Below are positions 1 to 7,171 of a DNA stretch of 12,310 bases, piece by piece. Numbering within the stretch: the stretch's first letter is position 1; each line of letters starts with the position of its first letter. A program made the position numbers and the translations under genes. The notes beneath the pieces were generated by a model. That model was not told where the DNA came from and made no database searches. It worked only from the letters and a program-made list of their open reading frames with translations. The DNA is taken from positions 1 through 12,310 of the forward strand of contig DTZC01000141.1 of assembly GCA_012961565.1 (NCBI GenBank). Direction: 5' to 3'. The stretch comes from Dehalococcoidia bacterium. GTDB lineage: Bacteria; Chloroflexota; Dehalococcoidia; GIF9; UBA5629.

Positions 1-447
1 AGGGATATCCTCTATTATGGTGAAGCGGGGACCACAATTAGTGCAGTTGGTGAAGGGGTAACGGTAGCGCCTGTCTTCGGGGTCGAAGACTTCCCCAAGG
101 CAAGCCTGGCAGGTAGCAATATCAGGGGATAGCGGCTGGTATTTGCCTTCTTCGGCAATACTGTGGCGGATTTCAAATCTCGTGTAGTTTGCCGGTGGGG
201 AATAGCTGACAGAAATGTTTTCTATCCGGGCTAGGGGAGGTGCATTGTTTTGTAGCTCTGACAGAAATCTCTTCAGGTCTTTGACATCTCCCTGGATTTC
301 TATTTTTACGTCCTCTGAGGTATTGCATACCCAGCCCTTCAAATCGTATTTAGTAGCCAGCTGGTAGACGAAAGGTCTGAAGCCAACTCCCTGGACGATG
401 CCGCGAACGCTAATCTGTGCCAGTTCTATAGTTTCCGCTTTAGCCAT
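1..447 (-). CDS. hypF: Carbamoyltransferase HypF, N-terminal part (runs off the window)
   Basis: HypF converts carbamoyl phosphate into a thiocarboxamide on HypE, which becomes the cyanide ligand of the [NiFe]-hydrogenase active site. Only the first 149 codons are present and the frame is open to base 1; the family is normally about 750 residues. The acylphosphatase domain occupies roughly residues 10-95, with the signature VRGIVQGVGFRPF at 14-26, including the expected catalytic Arg24 and Asn42. Next comes the first zinc-finger-like motif, C113-x2-C116-x18-C135-x2-C138, followed by GPRFTII, as in HypF. A stop codon lies in frame six codons upstream of the ATG at 447, so translation cannot start further out. 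No strong ribosome binding site is visible. It is transcribed leftward, away from everything else here. It implies that the organism makes a [NiFe]-hydrogenase. Confidence 0.95.
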   Translation of the reverse strand, partial: MAKAETIELAQISVRGIVQGVGFRPFVYQLATKYDLKGWVCNTSEDVKIEIQGDVKDLKRFLSELQNNAPPLARIENISVSYSPPANYTRFEIRHSIAEEGKYQPLSPDIATCQACLGEVFDPEDRRYRYPFTNCTNCGPRFTIIEDIP

Positions 448-856
448 GGGACCGGTTGAATTTTACTTCAGATGAGTGCCTCAAGGCAAAATCTTGTACT
501 TATGCGTATATCTCAACTCACCAACGTAGCCTCAACCCTTCAAGGTGGATTTCCCGAGCTTAAAACCTCGAAGTCGCAATAAAAAATGCTTGGCTAAAAC
601 CTTACAGGTACATAAGTAGGTATCTCTTTGTCCAGCTTGCTCGGCTACTTTATTTCCTTGTTCTGCAGCCACGGCTGCCGAACACATTCTCTTGAAAGGC
701 AATTGTGGGTATAAGTCAGAGAGGCTGCCCAGAGCTGGACAGGCATGTTGAACAAATCTATACTGGTTAGGCAATTGGCGGGGACGACTAGCTATGCCCA
801 CATAAGCAGAAGCTTAGCCGTCAAAATCAAGGCCATGACAGCGGGATTAAGCTAAA
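448..856. other. Intergenic stretch with no recognisable gene
   Basis: These 409 bases lie between the divergently transcribed hypF and the membrane methyltransferase. An 89-codon minus-strand open frame (801-532) has an odd composition and resembles no family I know. A 36-codon plus-strand frame (745-855) ends one base before the ATG at 857; it could allow translational coupling but has no other support. I see no tRNA, no convincing hairpin terminator and no clear -35/-10 pair. The promoters of both flanking genes presumably lie here. Confidence 0.5.
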
Positions 857-1414
857 ATGAGTATCTGGGATAGATACGCTGATTTCGTGTATAGGGTAGC
901 CACAGGAGACAAGAAGCGCAGAATGCTGTCGACACCGCTAGCCTTGTTGGCTTTCTTCGGCTTGATAGTGCTCTTTGTCTTCGCCTCCCTGTGGATAGAC
1001 AAGCAGCTTCCTGTCCTCCACTTTGATCTGGCCTGGTGGAACCTGGGGCTATCCATTTTCATGCTCGTCCTGGGTTGGCTCATCATGTTCTGGCCAGTGA
1101 TAGACTTTTTCCGTGCCAGAGGTACACCCGTGCCCTTCAGCCCGCCGCCGAAGCTAATTACTACCGGACTTTATGCCTACGTCAGAAACCCTATGCTCCT
1201 GGGTATGTTCATATTCTTGCTCGGGCTGGGGATATTGTTCGGCTCGTTGTCCCTGGTCTTTATCTTTACCCCCTCTTTTATAGTCCTCAATGTGCTGTAT
1301 CTCAAAGCTATTGAGGAAAGGGAGCTGGAGAAGAAGTTCGGTGATGAATACTTAGAATACAAGAGAAGAGTGCCTATGTTCATCCCCAGGCTAAGGAGGG
1401 GAGGTAAGAATTAG
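857..1414 (+). CDS. Membrane methyltransferase of the isoprenylcysteine carboxyl methyltransferase / PEMT type
   Basis: This 185-residue integral membrane protein belongs to the bacterial group that resembles isoprenylcysteine carboxyl methyltransferase and phospholipid N-methyltransferase, SAM-dependent enzymes. Hydrophobic segments lie at about 28-47, 58-80, 113-131 and 133-151. The family signature is clear: GLYAYVRNPMLLG at 104-116, then the acidic EERELEKKFGDEYLEYKRRVP at 153-173, which in this fold helps form the cofactor pocket. The substrate in bacteria is usually unknown, and nothing here identifies it. The ATG at 857 has only a weak ribosome binding site (GGGATT), and a short upstream frame stops one base before it, so coupling is possible. 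A hairpin terminator 63 bases after the stop suggests a separate transcript from the PH-domain and mtnA genes. Confidence 0.85.
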   Translation: MSIWDRYADFVYRVATGDKKRRMLSTPLALLAFFGLIVLFVFASLWIDKQLPVLHFDLAWWNLGLSIFMLVLGWLIMFWPVIDFFRARGTPVPFSPPPKLITTGLYAYVRNPMLLGMFIFLLGLGILFGSLSLVFIFTPSFIVLNVLYLKAIEERELEKKFGDEYLEYKRRVPMFIPRLRRGGKN

Positions 1415-1476
1415 ATGGCGAACCTGGAAATGAAGTAGACTAGCGGATGCGTAGATGGTACAAGCGGATTGCTGCG

Positions 1477-1500
1477 CAGTCTGGCACACCAGGCTGTTTT
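1477..1500 (+). terminator. Rho-independent terminator after the methyltransferase gene
   Basis: CAGTCTGG (1477-1484) pairs with CCAGGCTG (1489-1496) over eight base pairs with one G-U, closing a CACA loop. TTTT follows directly. It lies between the methyltransferase stop and the next plus-strand gene, where a terminator is expected. The U-tract is short, so termination may be partial. Confidence 0.6.
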
Positions 1501-1578
1501 CAGGTTAATATTTACGCCAATAAGTGGCAAGAGGGGGGCAGAAGGTGAGCCGAGGGCAAGCTAAAAAGGAAATCCCAC

Positions 1579-2022
1579 ATGGACTCTCTAATTTACCAAG
1601 ATAGACCGCACTATGACGTCTGGTTTAAAGTCATTATGGCGTTTCCTCTGTTGTTCATCGTCGTTGGAGTCTCCTTCTTGGTTGACGGGGAGCCACAGGC
1701 AGCGGTAGGCATGTTTGTCACTGCTGCCCTCATGGCTGCTATTTACTGGGCAGTGTTTCCCCGAAGGTACTGCATACTCGATGGCAAAATCAAAATAGCC
1801 CTGGGAGGACCGCTCGTCTTTAACATTCCTTTCGACTCCATTGAAAAGGCTGGCAGACCGGAGGGGATGAGTATCGGCATCAACTTCGCCACTACGTTCT
1901 CCAGCAAGCATGCCATCCAGATTGTCAGGAAGGGGAAACTGGACGTGAATATTACCCCAGGCAACCGGGAACTGTTTTTGGAAAATCTGGACAAAGCGCT
2001 AAAGGACTGGAAGAAAATATAA
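1579..2022 (+). CDS. Small membrane protein with bacterial PH-like domain
   Basis: The 147-residue product has two hydrophobic helices (about 16-35 and 42-60), a short basic turn (PRRYC), then a cytoplasmic beta-rich domain of about 80 residues. That domain reads [20 protein letters not shown] at 70-89, continues through a strand pair, and ends with an [13 protein letters not shown] segment near 125-137. This matches the pattern of bacterial PH domains (bPH families), where a conserved Pro-Gly/Asn turn precedes the last helix. The role is unknown; such proteins are thought to be membrane-associated scaffolds. The start is supported by AAGGA about ten bases upstream of the ATG. Only 13 bases separate its stop from mtnA, so the two are almost certainly co-transcribed, though I know of no functional link. 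Confidence 0.7.
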   Translation: MDSLIYQDRPHYDVWFKVIMAFPLLFIVVGVSFLVDGEPQAAVGMFVTAALMAAIYWAVFPRRYCILDGKIKIALGGPLVFNIPFDSIEKAGRPEGMSIGINFATTFSSKHAIQIVRKGKLDVNITPGNRELFLENLDKALKDWKKI

Positions 2023-2035
2023 CCAGGGCAGCCTG

Positions 2036-3067
2036 ATGAGACCGATTGAATGGCTGGATGGCAAGGTTAAGATTATTGACCAGACTCAACTGCCGCGGAA
2101 GGTCAGCTTTGTTGAGCTTAGCAGTCATCTGGAAGTAGCCGCTGCTATCAAGGAGATGAAAATTCGGGGAGCACCGGCTATCGGAGTGGCTGCTGCCTAC
2201 GGTATTGCCCTCGGTGCTCTCAGTATAGACGCTGCCGGCAAACGAGAGTTTCTTGACCGGTTGGAGCAGATTCTGCAGGTTTTCGCCGATGCTCGACCGA
2301 CAGCGGTCAACTTGTTCAGCAGCATCGCCCGGATGAAAAAGGTGGCGGCAGCCATTGACGATGTCTCGGGGATAAAACAAGCGCTCGTTGATGAAGCCAG
2401 GAGAATTCATACTGAAGAGGAGCTTGCCACGGTGCAGCTCAGCCGCCTTGGTGCTGAGCTTATTGATGATGGCTCTGTGGTACTGACTCACTGTAATACT
2501 GGTTCATTAGCTACTGCTGGTTATGGCACGGCTCTGGGTATAATCAAGGCTGCAGTCGGGCAGGGCAAGAGAATCGAGGTCATCGCCACCGAGACGCGTC
2601 CTCTACTTCAGGGAGCCCGCCTCACTGCCTGGGAACTGAGGCAGGAAAACATAGCAGTGACTCTGATAACCGACTCCATGGCTGGCTATGTTATGAGTCG
2701 GGGCAGGACAAGCTGCGTCATCGTCGGCGCTGACCGGATCGCCGCTAATGGAGACACTGCCAATAAGATTGGCACCTACACTTTGGCTGTTCTGGCTGCT
2801 GAAAATGGTATCCCCTTTTATGTGGCGGCACCGACCAGCACCATAGACCTTTCCCTGGATTGTGGTGAGGAAATCCCTATCGAGGAACGAAACCCAGAGG
2901 AGATAACCCACATCGGTGGAGTCAGCTTGGCACCGCAGGGGGTCAGAGTTGCCAACCCTGCCTTCGATGTTACGCCCTGTAGATACATAACCGCCATAAT
3001 CACCGAGAAAGGCATCATAAGAGAACCCTATGCCAGCAGCCTGAAAAAAGTTATAATTGAAGGGTGA
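2036..3067 (+). CDS. mtnA: S-methyl-5-thioribose-1-phosphate isomerase
   Basis: MtnA isomerises 5-methylthioribose-1-phosphate to 5-methylthioribulose-1-phosphate, the step after MtnP in methylthioadenosine recycling. The protein has 343 residues, a normal length for this member of the eIF2B-alpha/beta/delta fold. The substrate loop RGAPAIG is at 44-50. The catalytic cysteine is Cys153 in HCNTGSLAT, and the catalytic aspartate is Asp233 in [10 protein letters not shown], followed by [24 protein letters not shown] (187-201) is also typical. eIF2B-like regulatory paralogues lack this Cys/Asp pair, so enzymatic activity is expected. It follows the PH-domain gene by 13 bases with a modest AGGG binding site. 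Its partner mtnP lies about 1.1 kb downstream on the same strand. Confidence 0.95.
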   Translation: MRPIEWLDGKVKIIDQTQLPRKVSFVELSSHLEVAAAIKEMKIRGAPAIGVAAAYGIALGALSIDAAGKREFLDRLEQILQVFADARPTAVNLFSSIARMKKVAAAIDDVSGIKQALVDEARRIHTEEELATVQLSRLGAELIDDGSVVLTHCNTGSLATAGYGTALGIIKAAVGQGKRIEVIATETRPLLQGARLTAWELRQENIAVTLITDSMAGYVMSRGRTSCVIVGADRIAANGDTANKIGTYTLAVLAAENGIPFYVAAPTSTIDLSLDCGEEIPIEERNPEEITHIGGVSLAPQGVRVANPAFDVTPCRYITAIITEKGIIREPYASSLKKVIIEG

Positions 3068-3107
3068 ATGATATGGCAACCGACACTTTTAGCCATGCTA
3101 GCGATAG

Positions 3108-3313
3108 GAAGATGCACACGATTTGGTAATATCAGTGGATAAAAATGCTGGAGCTAAACAGACGGCTGGTGCCGATTCGTAATACACCGTGTAACGAACG
3201 TGCGGAGTTGCTCCGCGAAATCAGCCACACCGACAAAAGAGATAGATAACGTTGACTACGACCTCTACGGGCTGAGTGAAGAAGAGGAAGGGAAGATGGT
3301 GGAGGAAGGCTAA
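3108..3313 (+). pseudogene. Frameshifted C-terminal remnant of an N6-adenine DNA methyltransferase (TaqI/Eco57I-type R-M enzyme)
   Basis: Reading across two one-base shifts gives a continuous tail typical of the C-terminus of type II restriction-modification methyltransferases. Bases 3108-3143 give HDLVISVDK in one frame. After one extra A in the run 3141-3145, the second frame gives MLELNRRLVPIRNTPCNER and continues through LLREISHTDK. After another extra A in the run 3235-3238, the third frame gives EIDNVDYDLYGLSEEEE and stops at 3311-3313. Intact homologues carry the pattern LVxLVxKMLELN ... TDREIDxLVYELYGLTEEE in a single frame. Nothing recognisable precedes 3108; a stop sits at 3105-3107, so the catalytic part is gone. 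Both shifts fall in A-runs, so sequencing error could explain the frames, but not the missing body of the gene. Confidence 0.75.
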
Positions 3314-3462
3314 GAGGCTATTTTAATAATGTTAAGATGAACCTGAAGATTTGGAGTTTAGTCAAGAGGCACTAAATATTTCACAATCGCCTTTGCTATT
3401 GTAAAGAACCAGCTCGTTTTGGAAGGCGCACAAAATACTTCTGAACACCGAAAAGGGGCAGC
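3314..3462. other. Intergenic, no gene seen
   Basis: About 150 bases lie between the methyltransferase remnant and the TrkA-C membrane gene. They are AT-richer than the neighbours and probably hold the promoter of the downstream gene, but no -35/-10 pair is good enough to name. A strong AGGGG binding site ends the stretch, ahead of the ATG at 3463. Confidence 0.4.
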
Positions 3463-4137
3463 ATGCATTTTGCGTTGATATTGGTTTTCTTGGCTGTATG
3501 GTTTTTCGTTTTGTGGCTGGGCTCCATTGCTCTGGAAGCAACGGGCATGGAACGGTCAAAGGCACGCTTTCAAGCTCTATCGGCGCTCACCGGCACCGGC
3601 TTCACTACCACGGAAGCAGAATCTGTGGTCAACCCTCCCAGGCGCCGCCGGATAGCCAGTTGGCTAATACTCCTGGGCAACGCCGGGGTTATCGCTTTCA
3701 TCATCGTGGTGATACTCTGGATACAGACTGCATTAATGGAACTATCGCTAACTCAGGTCCTTGCCCTCGTTCTGTCTCTGTTTGTTCTGGTACTGGTACT
3801 CTGGCTGCTGAGTACACGGAGGGTCAGTAATTATGTAGTTACAGTGATCCGCCGCAGCAGCTATCTGGCGTCCGATTCTTCAACAGATGAAACGCTTCAT
3901 CAAGCAGGCGACTACAGTATAGTCCGGCTAGACACAGGCAGAAAAGCTGCTGAGGTTGGCTCCAAGATTAAAGATACCAACCTTAGCGAACAGGGAATTA
4001 AGATACTGGCTATCATCAGGGATGACGAATTGCAGCCTCAACCTGGCGTTGAGGAGACGCTACTTGCCGGAGACCGCTTGTTATGCTATGGCAAGACGGC
4101 TGTTATAAACAGTCTCATTAATAGCAGGGAGGTTTAG
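3463..4137 (+). CDS. Membrane protein with TrkA-C (RCK-C) domain, potassium-transport-like
   Basis: This 224-residue protein has three hydrophobic segments (about 2-25, 65-88 and 94-117) followed by a soluble C-terminal domain. Residues about 150-215 fit a TrkA-C/RCK-C domain (DLSLxxxGI-like NLSEQGIKILAIIRDDE, then PGVEETLLAGDRLLCYG), the ligand-binding module of potassium channels and transporters. Between helices one and two, FQALSALTGTGFTTTEAESV (37-56) resembles the pore-loop segment of Trk/Ktr proteins, and the basic RRRRIASWLILLGN follows. There is no full Trk pore and no NAD-binding TrkA-N domain, so this is either a reduced channel-like protein or a sensor. It starts with a good AGGGG binding site and ends three bases before mtnP, so it is probably co-transcribed with it. 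Transport function is an inference. Confidence 0.75.
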   Translation: MHFALILVFLAVWFFVLWLGSIALEATGMERSKARFQALSALTGTGFTTTEAESVVNPPRRRRIASWLILLGNAGVIAFIIVVILWIQTALMELSLTQVLALVLSLFVLVLVLWLLSTRRVSNYVVTVIRRSSYLASDSSTDETLHQAGDYSIVRLDTGRKAAEVGSKIKDTNLSEQGIKILAIIRDDELQPQPGVEETLLAGDRLLCYGKTAVINSLINSREV

Positions 4138-4140
4138 ACT

Positions 4141-5004
4141 ATGGCTGAAGCTAAAATTGGAGTTATCGGTGGTACCGGGCTGTACCAGCTGGAAGGTATG
4201 AGCCAGGTCAGAGAAGTAAAAGTGGAAACGCCCTTTGGTGAGCCCAGCGATGTGATTGTGCTGGGTGAGGTGGAAGGGGTGAAAGTAGCCTTTTTGCCCC
4301 GCCACGGTAAGGGGCACCGCATCAGCCCCACGGAGCTGCCCTCAAAGGCAAACATCTATGCCCTGAAGTCCCTGGGGGTGGAACGGATAGTCTCTGTGGC
4401 CACCGTGGGCAGCCTGAGGGAGAGACTGATGCCCCTGGACATAGTCATCCCCGACCAGATTATCGACCGCACTAGGCAGCGTCCGAGTACTTTTTTCGGC
4501 AACGGGATAGTAGGGCACATTGCCTTCGCTGAGCCCTTCTGCCGTGTCCTCAGCGACGTACTTTATCAGTCAGCGCTCAAGCTGGAGATTAGAGCGCATG
4601 ATGGTGGCACCTGTATCGTCATGGAGGGACCTCAGTTTTCGACCAGAGCCGAATCAGAACTATACCGCTCCTGGGGGGCTGATGTTATTTATATGACCGG
4701 TCTACCCGAAGCCAAGCTAGCCCGGGAGGCGGAAATCTGCTATGCCACTATTGCCGTGGTGACCGATTACGACTGCTGGAAGGAAACGGTGGAGACTGTA
4801 TCAGCGGATATGGTGGTCGCCAACCTGCGACGAGCCATGGAAAACGTGAAGAAAATACTGAGGTATGCTATAACCTGCATACCTCAGCAGAGGGACTGTG
4901 TCTGTGCCAACGCGCTCAAAGATGCCATAATCACTGCCCCTGAGTCTATTCCGGAGCAGGTGAAAAAAGACCTGGCGCTGTTGATTGGGAAGTATGTGAA
5001 GTAG
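4141..5004 (+). CDS. mtnP: S-methyl-5'-thioadenosine phosphorylase
   Basis: MtnP splits 5'-methylthioadenosine, the by-product of polyamine synthesis and radical-SAM chemistry, into adenine and 5-methylthioribose-1-phosphate, the substrate of MtnA. The 287 residues match the family length. Visible motifs are the phosphate loop GGTGLY (10-15), RHGKGH (54-59), VGSLRE (89-94), MEGPQFSTRAESELY (161-175), MTGLPEAKLAREAEICYAT (185-203) and TDYDCW (208-213). The aspartates in the last motif fit 6-aminopurine nucleosides, favouring a methylthioadenosine phosphorylase over a guanosine/inosine phosphorylase. Gly187 replaces the Asn I would expect in MTNLPEA. The ATG follows the TrkA-C stop by three bases, with a GGGAGG binding site inside the upstream gene. 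No downstream mtnB/C/D/E genes are in the window. Confidence 0.93.
   Translation: MAEAKIGVIGGTGLYQLEGMSQVREVKVETPFGEPSDVIVLGEVEGVKVAFLPRHGKGHRISPTELPSKANIYALKSLGVERIVSVATVGSLRERLMPLDIVIPDQIIDRTRQRPSTFFGNGIVGHIAFAEPFCRVLSDVLYQSALKLEIRAHDGGTCIVMEGPQFSTRAESELYRSWGADVIYMTGLPEAKLAREAEICYATIAVVTDYDCWKETVETVSADMVVANLRRAMENVKKILRYAITCIPQQRDCVCANALKDAIITAPESIPEQVKKDLALLIGKYVK
4858..4887. repeat. Perfect 11-bp inverted repeat inside mtnP
   Basis: CTGAGGTATGC (4858-4868) and GCATACCTCAG (4877-4887) are exact reverse complements around an eight-base loop TATAACCT. The element lies near the 3' end of mtnP, over the codons for the conserved ILRYAITCIPQQ segment. An RNA hairpin here would be stable but has no U-tract, so it does not look like a terminator. 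Confidence 0.8.
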
Positions 5005-5060
5005 GTCTATTCCTCTGGCTGCCTAAAAAGGTATGCTGTGGCACCCCGGGTCGAATTTAG

Positions 5061-5375
5061 CTAGTGCAAGCCGTCGTGTAACCGGGCACTCTCCAGCAGT
5101 TTAAGCAGGTCTGGTACTTTAGCAGCCGGGGAGCCGCAGCCGGTATCACTGAAGTGGCAGCACACAGTGCAGGTAACGCTGTATTTGTCGACCTCGCTGA
5201 TGTTAACAAAGAGCTCGCAGTTCTCAGCATTGCGGTCGTAAAGCTCCTCGAGCATTTCTGTGACCTGAGGATAATGGGCTCGAAAACTTGTGGAGCCCCA
5301 AAGTCTGCATCCCTCAAATTCGTTTGCCGGAAAATAGACTCGCATTTTTCTTACTTTATAACTGGTGGTGACCAT
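5061..5375 (-). CDS. Cysteine-rich protein of unknown function, last gene of the Fe-S operon
   Basis: I do not recognise this family. With the start at 5375 the product has 104 residues and no signal peptide or membrane helix. It has six cysteines, four clustered as C69-x2-C72-C73-x6-C80, and single ones at 23 and 53, so metal or cluster binding is possible. The start at 5375 lies seven bases after the preceding stop and has an AGGG site 11 bases upstream. An ATG at 5414 would add 13 residues but overlap the previous gene and lacks a binding site. A third option is the ATG ten codons further in. The gene runs convergently against mtnP with a 56-base gap and no clear terminator. Tight spacing suggests it works with the ferredoxin-like proteins upstream. 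Confidence 0.65.
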   Translation of the reverse strand: MVTTSYKVRKMRVYFPANEFEGCRLWGSTSFRAHYPQVTEMLEELYDRNAENCELFVNISEVDKYSVTCTVCCHFSDTGCGSPAAKVPDLLKLLESARLHDGLH

Positions 5376-5382
5376 CAGCACG

Positions 5383-5964
5383 CTATACCCTGATGTGAAA
5401 TTCGCACCTACCATTGGCGGGCAAGGTCATCGGCATTTCAGTCTTTATGTTGTCGCCGCTCTTTTCGGCGGCAACATAAAAGCCAGCAAAGCAGAACCCA
5501 CGGCAAGGAAGTCCTTTGATGCCTATCTCCTCCAGAGCCTTCTGCACCGAGCAGGCGGTTACCTGGAGCACAAGCTCTTTGGTAGTAGACTTGGTGATAT
5601 TCCAGCGGTCGGTGGGTCTCAAGCCAAGGATGAACAGCTCAACATATCGTTGTAGCCGGTGCGGAAAGGATATCCCTGTCAGCCTGGCAACCCTTTCCAC
5701 CATCTCGCCGGTGCGGTCCAAGTACTTGCCGTCGGCAAGCTCCATGGTCAGCTTCATCACTTCTTTGCCCAGCTCCTCAAGCACCCTATATGCTTCTTTT
5801 TCATCCTTGCCCTGGAGATTCCTGACTATTTCGCCCATGTTGAACCTGGCAGTAATATCACCTATTAGTCCCTTATCGGCATCGAAAGGGAGTGGCTTGC
5901 CCGGTTCTTCTAGGGTCATTAACTTTTCCTTTATCGGCTTACCGTATTTCCAACCAACACTCAT
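5383..5964 (-). CDS. Conserved hypothetical protein with GLPCRGFCFAGF cysteine motif
   Basis: The 193-residue product is soluble and largely helical in character to about residue 145. Two cysteines follow in GLPCRGFCFAGF (C154, C158), then a short C-terminal tail with C187 (GRCEFHIRV). Cys138 is a further candidate ligand. The layout, a helical body then C-x3-C and a late Cys, loosely recalls the L-2-amino-thiazoline-4-carboxylate hydrolase-like/DUF6125 group, but I cannot confirm this by eye. The ATG at 5964 has a strong GGAGGA binding site eight bases upstream, and the preceding ferredoxin stops only 14 bases before it, so it belongs to the same transcript. Its role is probably tied to the redox proteins encoded with it; the reaction is unknown. 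Confidence 0.75.
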   Translation of the reverse strand: MSVGWKYGKPIKEKLMTLEEPGKPLPFDADKGLIGDITARFNMGEIVRNLQGKDEKEAYRVLEELGKEVMKLTMELADGKYLDRTGEMVERVARLTGISFPHRLQRYVELFILGLRPTDRWNITKSTTKELVLQVTACSVQKALEEIGIKGLPCRGFCFAGFYVAAEKSGDNIKTEMPMTLPANGRCEFHIRV

Positions 5965-5978
5965 TTCTTAGTCCTCCG

Positions 5979-6215
5979 CTACAAGCTCACTTGAATGGCA
6001 TTTTTGGGGCAGACATTGACGCAGTCCAGGCAGACGGTGCATCTTTCGAAGCGGACCCCGGCAACTATGAACTGGCTGGGGTCTATTTCTTTGAATTTTT
6101 GGGGACCTACCTTTGTCCCTACACCTAAGACACGGGTGGGACAAACGAGCAGGCACTTGCGGCAGGACAGGGGGTCAGTGCATTTTTGGTCATCAACAGT
6201 GATTGTTGGCAGCAT
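5979..6215 (-). CDS. Small 2x[4Fe-4S] ferredoxin-like protein
   Basis: This 78-residue electron carrier has two cysteine sets, each followed by proline as in bacterial ferredoxins. The first is C12-x5-C18-x2-C21-x3-C25-P, with an enlarged first gap. The second is the canonical C59-x2-C62-x2-C65-x3-C69-P. About 33 residues separate the two motifs, longer than in a minimal clostridial ferredoxin. The first site is unusual because C-x5-C replaces C-x2-C; the cluster could still form, or its potential may be shifted. The ATG at 6215 has AGAGGG about nine bases upstream. The gene lies 26 bases after the larger Fe-S protein and 14 bases before the GFCFAGF-motif gene, so it sits centrally in a four-gene operon and probably passes electrons between its products. 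Confidence 0.88.
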   Translation of the reverse strand: MLPTITVDDQKCTDPLSCRKCLLVCPTRVLGVGTKVGPQKFKEIDPSQFIVAGVRFERCTVCLDCVNVCPKNAIQVSL

Positions 6216-6241
6216 ATTTCATCCCTCTTTTTACAGTTTTT

Positions 6242-7078
6242 CTACCAGACGTTGGCTAAGGCAGGAAATTTGGCTCTTTCTACCAGTGTGATAGCATCCT
6301 GTGGACACTCGGAGATGCAGAGTCCGCAGCCAAAACACTGAAACAGGTCGATGTAGGCTTTGTTTTGTGTTGGTGAGAAGCTCAGTGCCTTGAACTGGCA
6401 GCGGTGAATGCAGGAAGCGCAGCCATTACAAAGCTCGTTGTCGATAACTGCCACGTGGTGTCCCTTCCATAGGAACTGTATGCCGTGGTCAAGCGTGGTC
6501 CTTATAGCACTACAGTCAGGATAGTCGCAGTTACAGATTCCGGCGATATAGGGAGTGCCAAAGGTAAAAAGCACCTGTACCAGACCTCTCTTATTCATCT
6601 TGGTGATAATCTCTTTGGCTTCGTCTGGGGTAAGAAAATGGACGCCGCCCCGGTAAGTATCAGGCCATCTCTCCCACTTATACATACCTGGACCCATCCC
6701 GATGCAGGTAAAGTTCTCCTCGTTTGGCAGACCCAACATGGAACGGCGGCAGGCGCAGGTGATAAGAGCGATGGGATAGATGATATCGACCACCCTGAGC
6801 ACATCATCAAGGGGCACAACTTGACCGAAATGAGTAGCCCAGGCAATCTCTTCTACCTGCTGCCTCATCTTGGCAACAACCTCATAGTCCTTCCTGTCTA
6901 CAGCTTCCAGGAAATCTCTAGTCAGGAGAGCCATGCCCCCTGCAGCCTGGGGATTAGCCTCAGCCCCTAAAGCCTCTGCCTCTTCTTTTCTAACCTTATA
7001 CAGCTTTCTGGCATAGTTTGCCGGGTTGAAATACCATCTCTCATATCCGTCGGCATAACGCTCACACCAGACGCACAT
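6242..7078 (-). CDS. Iron-sulfur protein with C-terminal ferredoxin domain and extra cysteine motifs
   Basis: The 278-residue protein is the first gene of a minus-strand operon. Its C-terminus (about 213-262) is a ferredoxin domain with C217-x2-C220-x2-C223-x3-C227 and C248-x2-C251-x2-C254-x3-C258-P. In front of it is a second cysteine region: CACRRS (C108, C110), C125 in FTCIGMG and CNCDYPDC (C182, C184, C189). This pattern occurs in other Fe-S proteins of anaerobes and suggests a further cluster. CVWC at the extreme N-terminus (C2, C5) adds another pair. No membrane helix or signal peptide is seen, so it should be cytoplasmic. The start at 7078 is fixed by AAGGAGGG nine bases upstream. I cannot name the redox partner or reaction. 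It is probably the electron-handling core of the operon. Confidence 0.82.
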   Translation of the reverse strand: MCVWCERYADGYERWYFNPANYARKLYKVRKEEAEALGAEANPQAAGGMALLTRDFLEAVDRKDYEVVAKMRQQVEEIAWATHFGQVVPLDDVLRVVDIIYPIALITCACRRSMLGLPNEENFTCIGMGPGMYKWERWPDTYRGGVHFLTPDEAKEIITKMNKRGLVQVLFTFGTPYIAGICNCDYPDCSAIRTTLDHGIQFLWKGHHVAVIDNELCNGCASCIHRCQFKALSFSPTQNKAYIDLFQCFGCGLCISECPQDAITLVERAKFPALANVW

Positions 7079-7171
7079 CCTTTTCTACCCTCCTTAATAG
7101 AAGTTTACCTGCAGCGTATGCAAAACTGAGAAACCGCCCATTATCGCCCAGCCACATCCGCTGCAAATCAT

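Noticed and set aside
532..801. 89-codon minus-strand open frame between hypF and the methyltransferase gene
   Set aside because: Its composition is unusual, no family resemblance is visible and no good binding site supports it; probably chance.
745..855. 36-codon plus-strand frame ending one base before the methyltransferase ATG
   Set aside because: The overlap would permit translational coupling, but there is no recognisable peptide and no clear binding site.
1415..1578. Possible SAM-type riboswitch upstream of the PH-domain/mtnA transcript
   Set aside because: Only a simple eight-pair terminator hairpin is seen; the multi-helix junction of a SAM riboswitch is not apparent.
5005..5060. 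Terminator between the convergent mtnP and cysteine-rich protein genes
   Set aside because: No stem of useful length with a U-run could be found on either strand.
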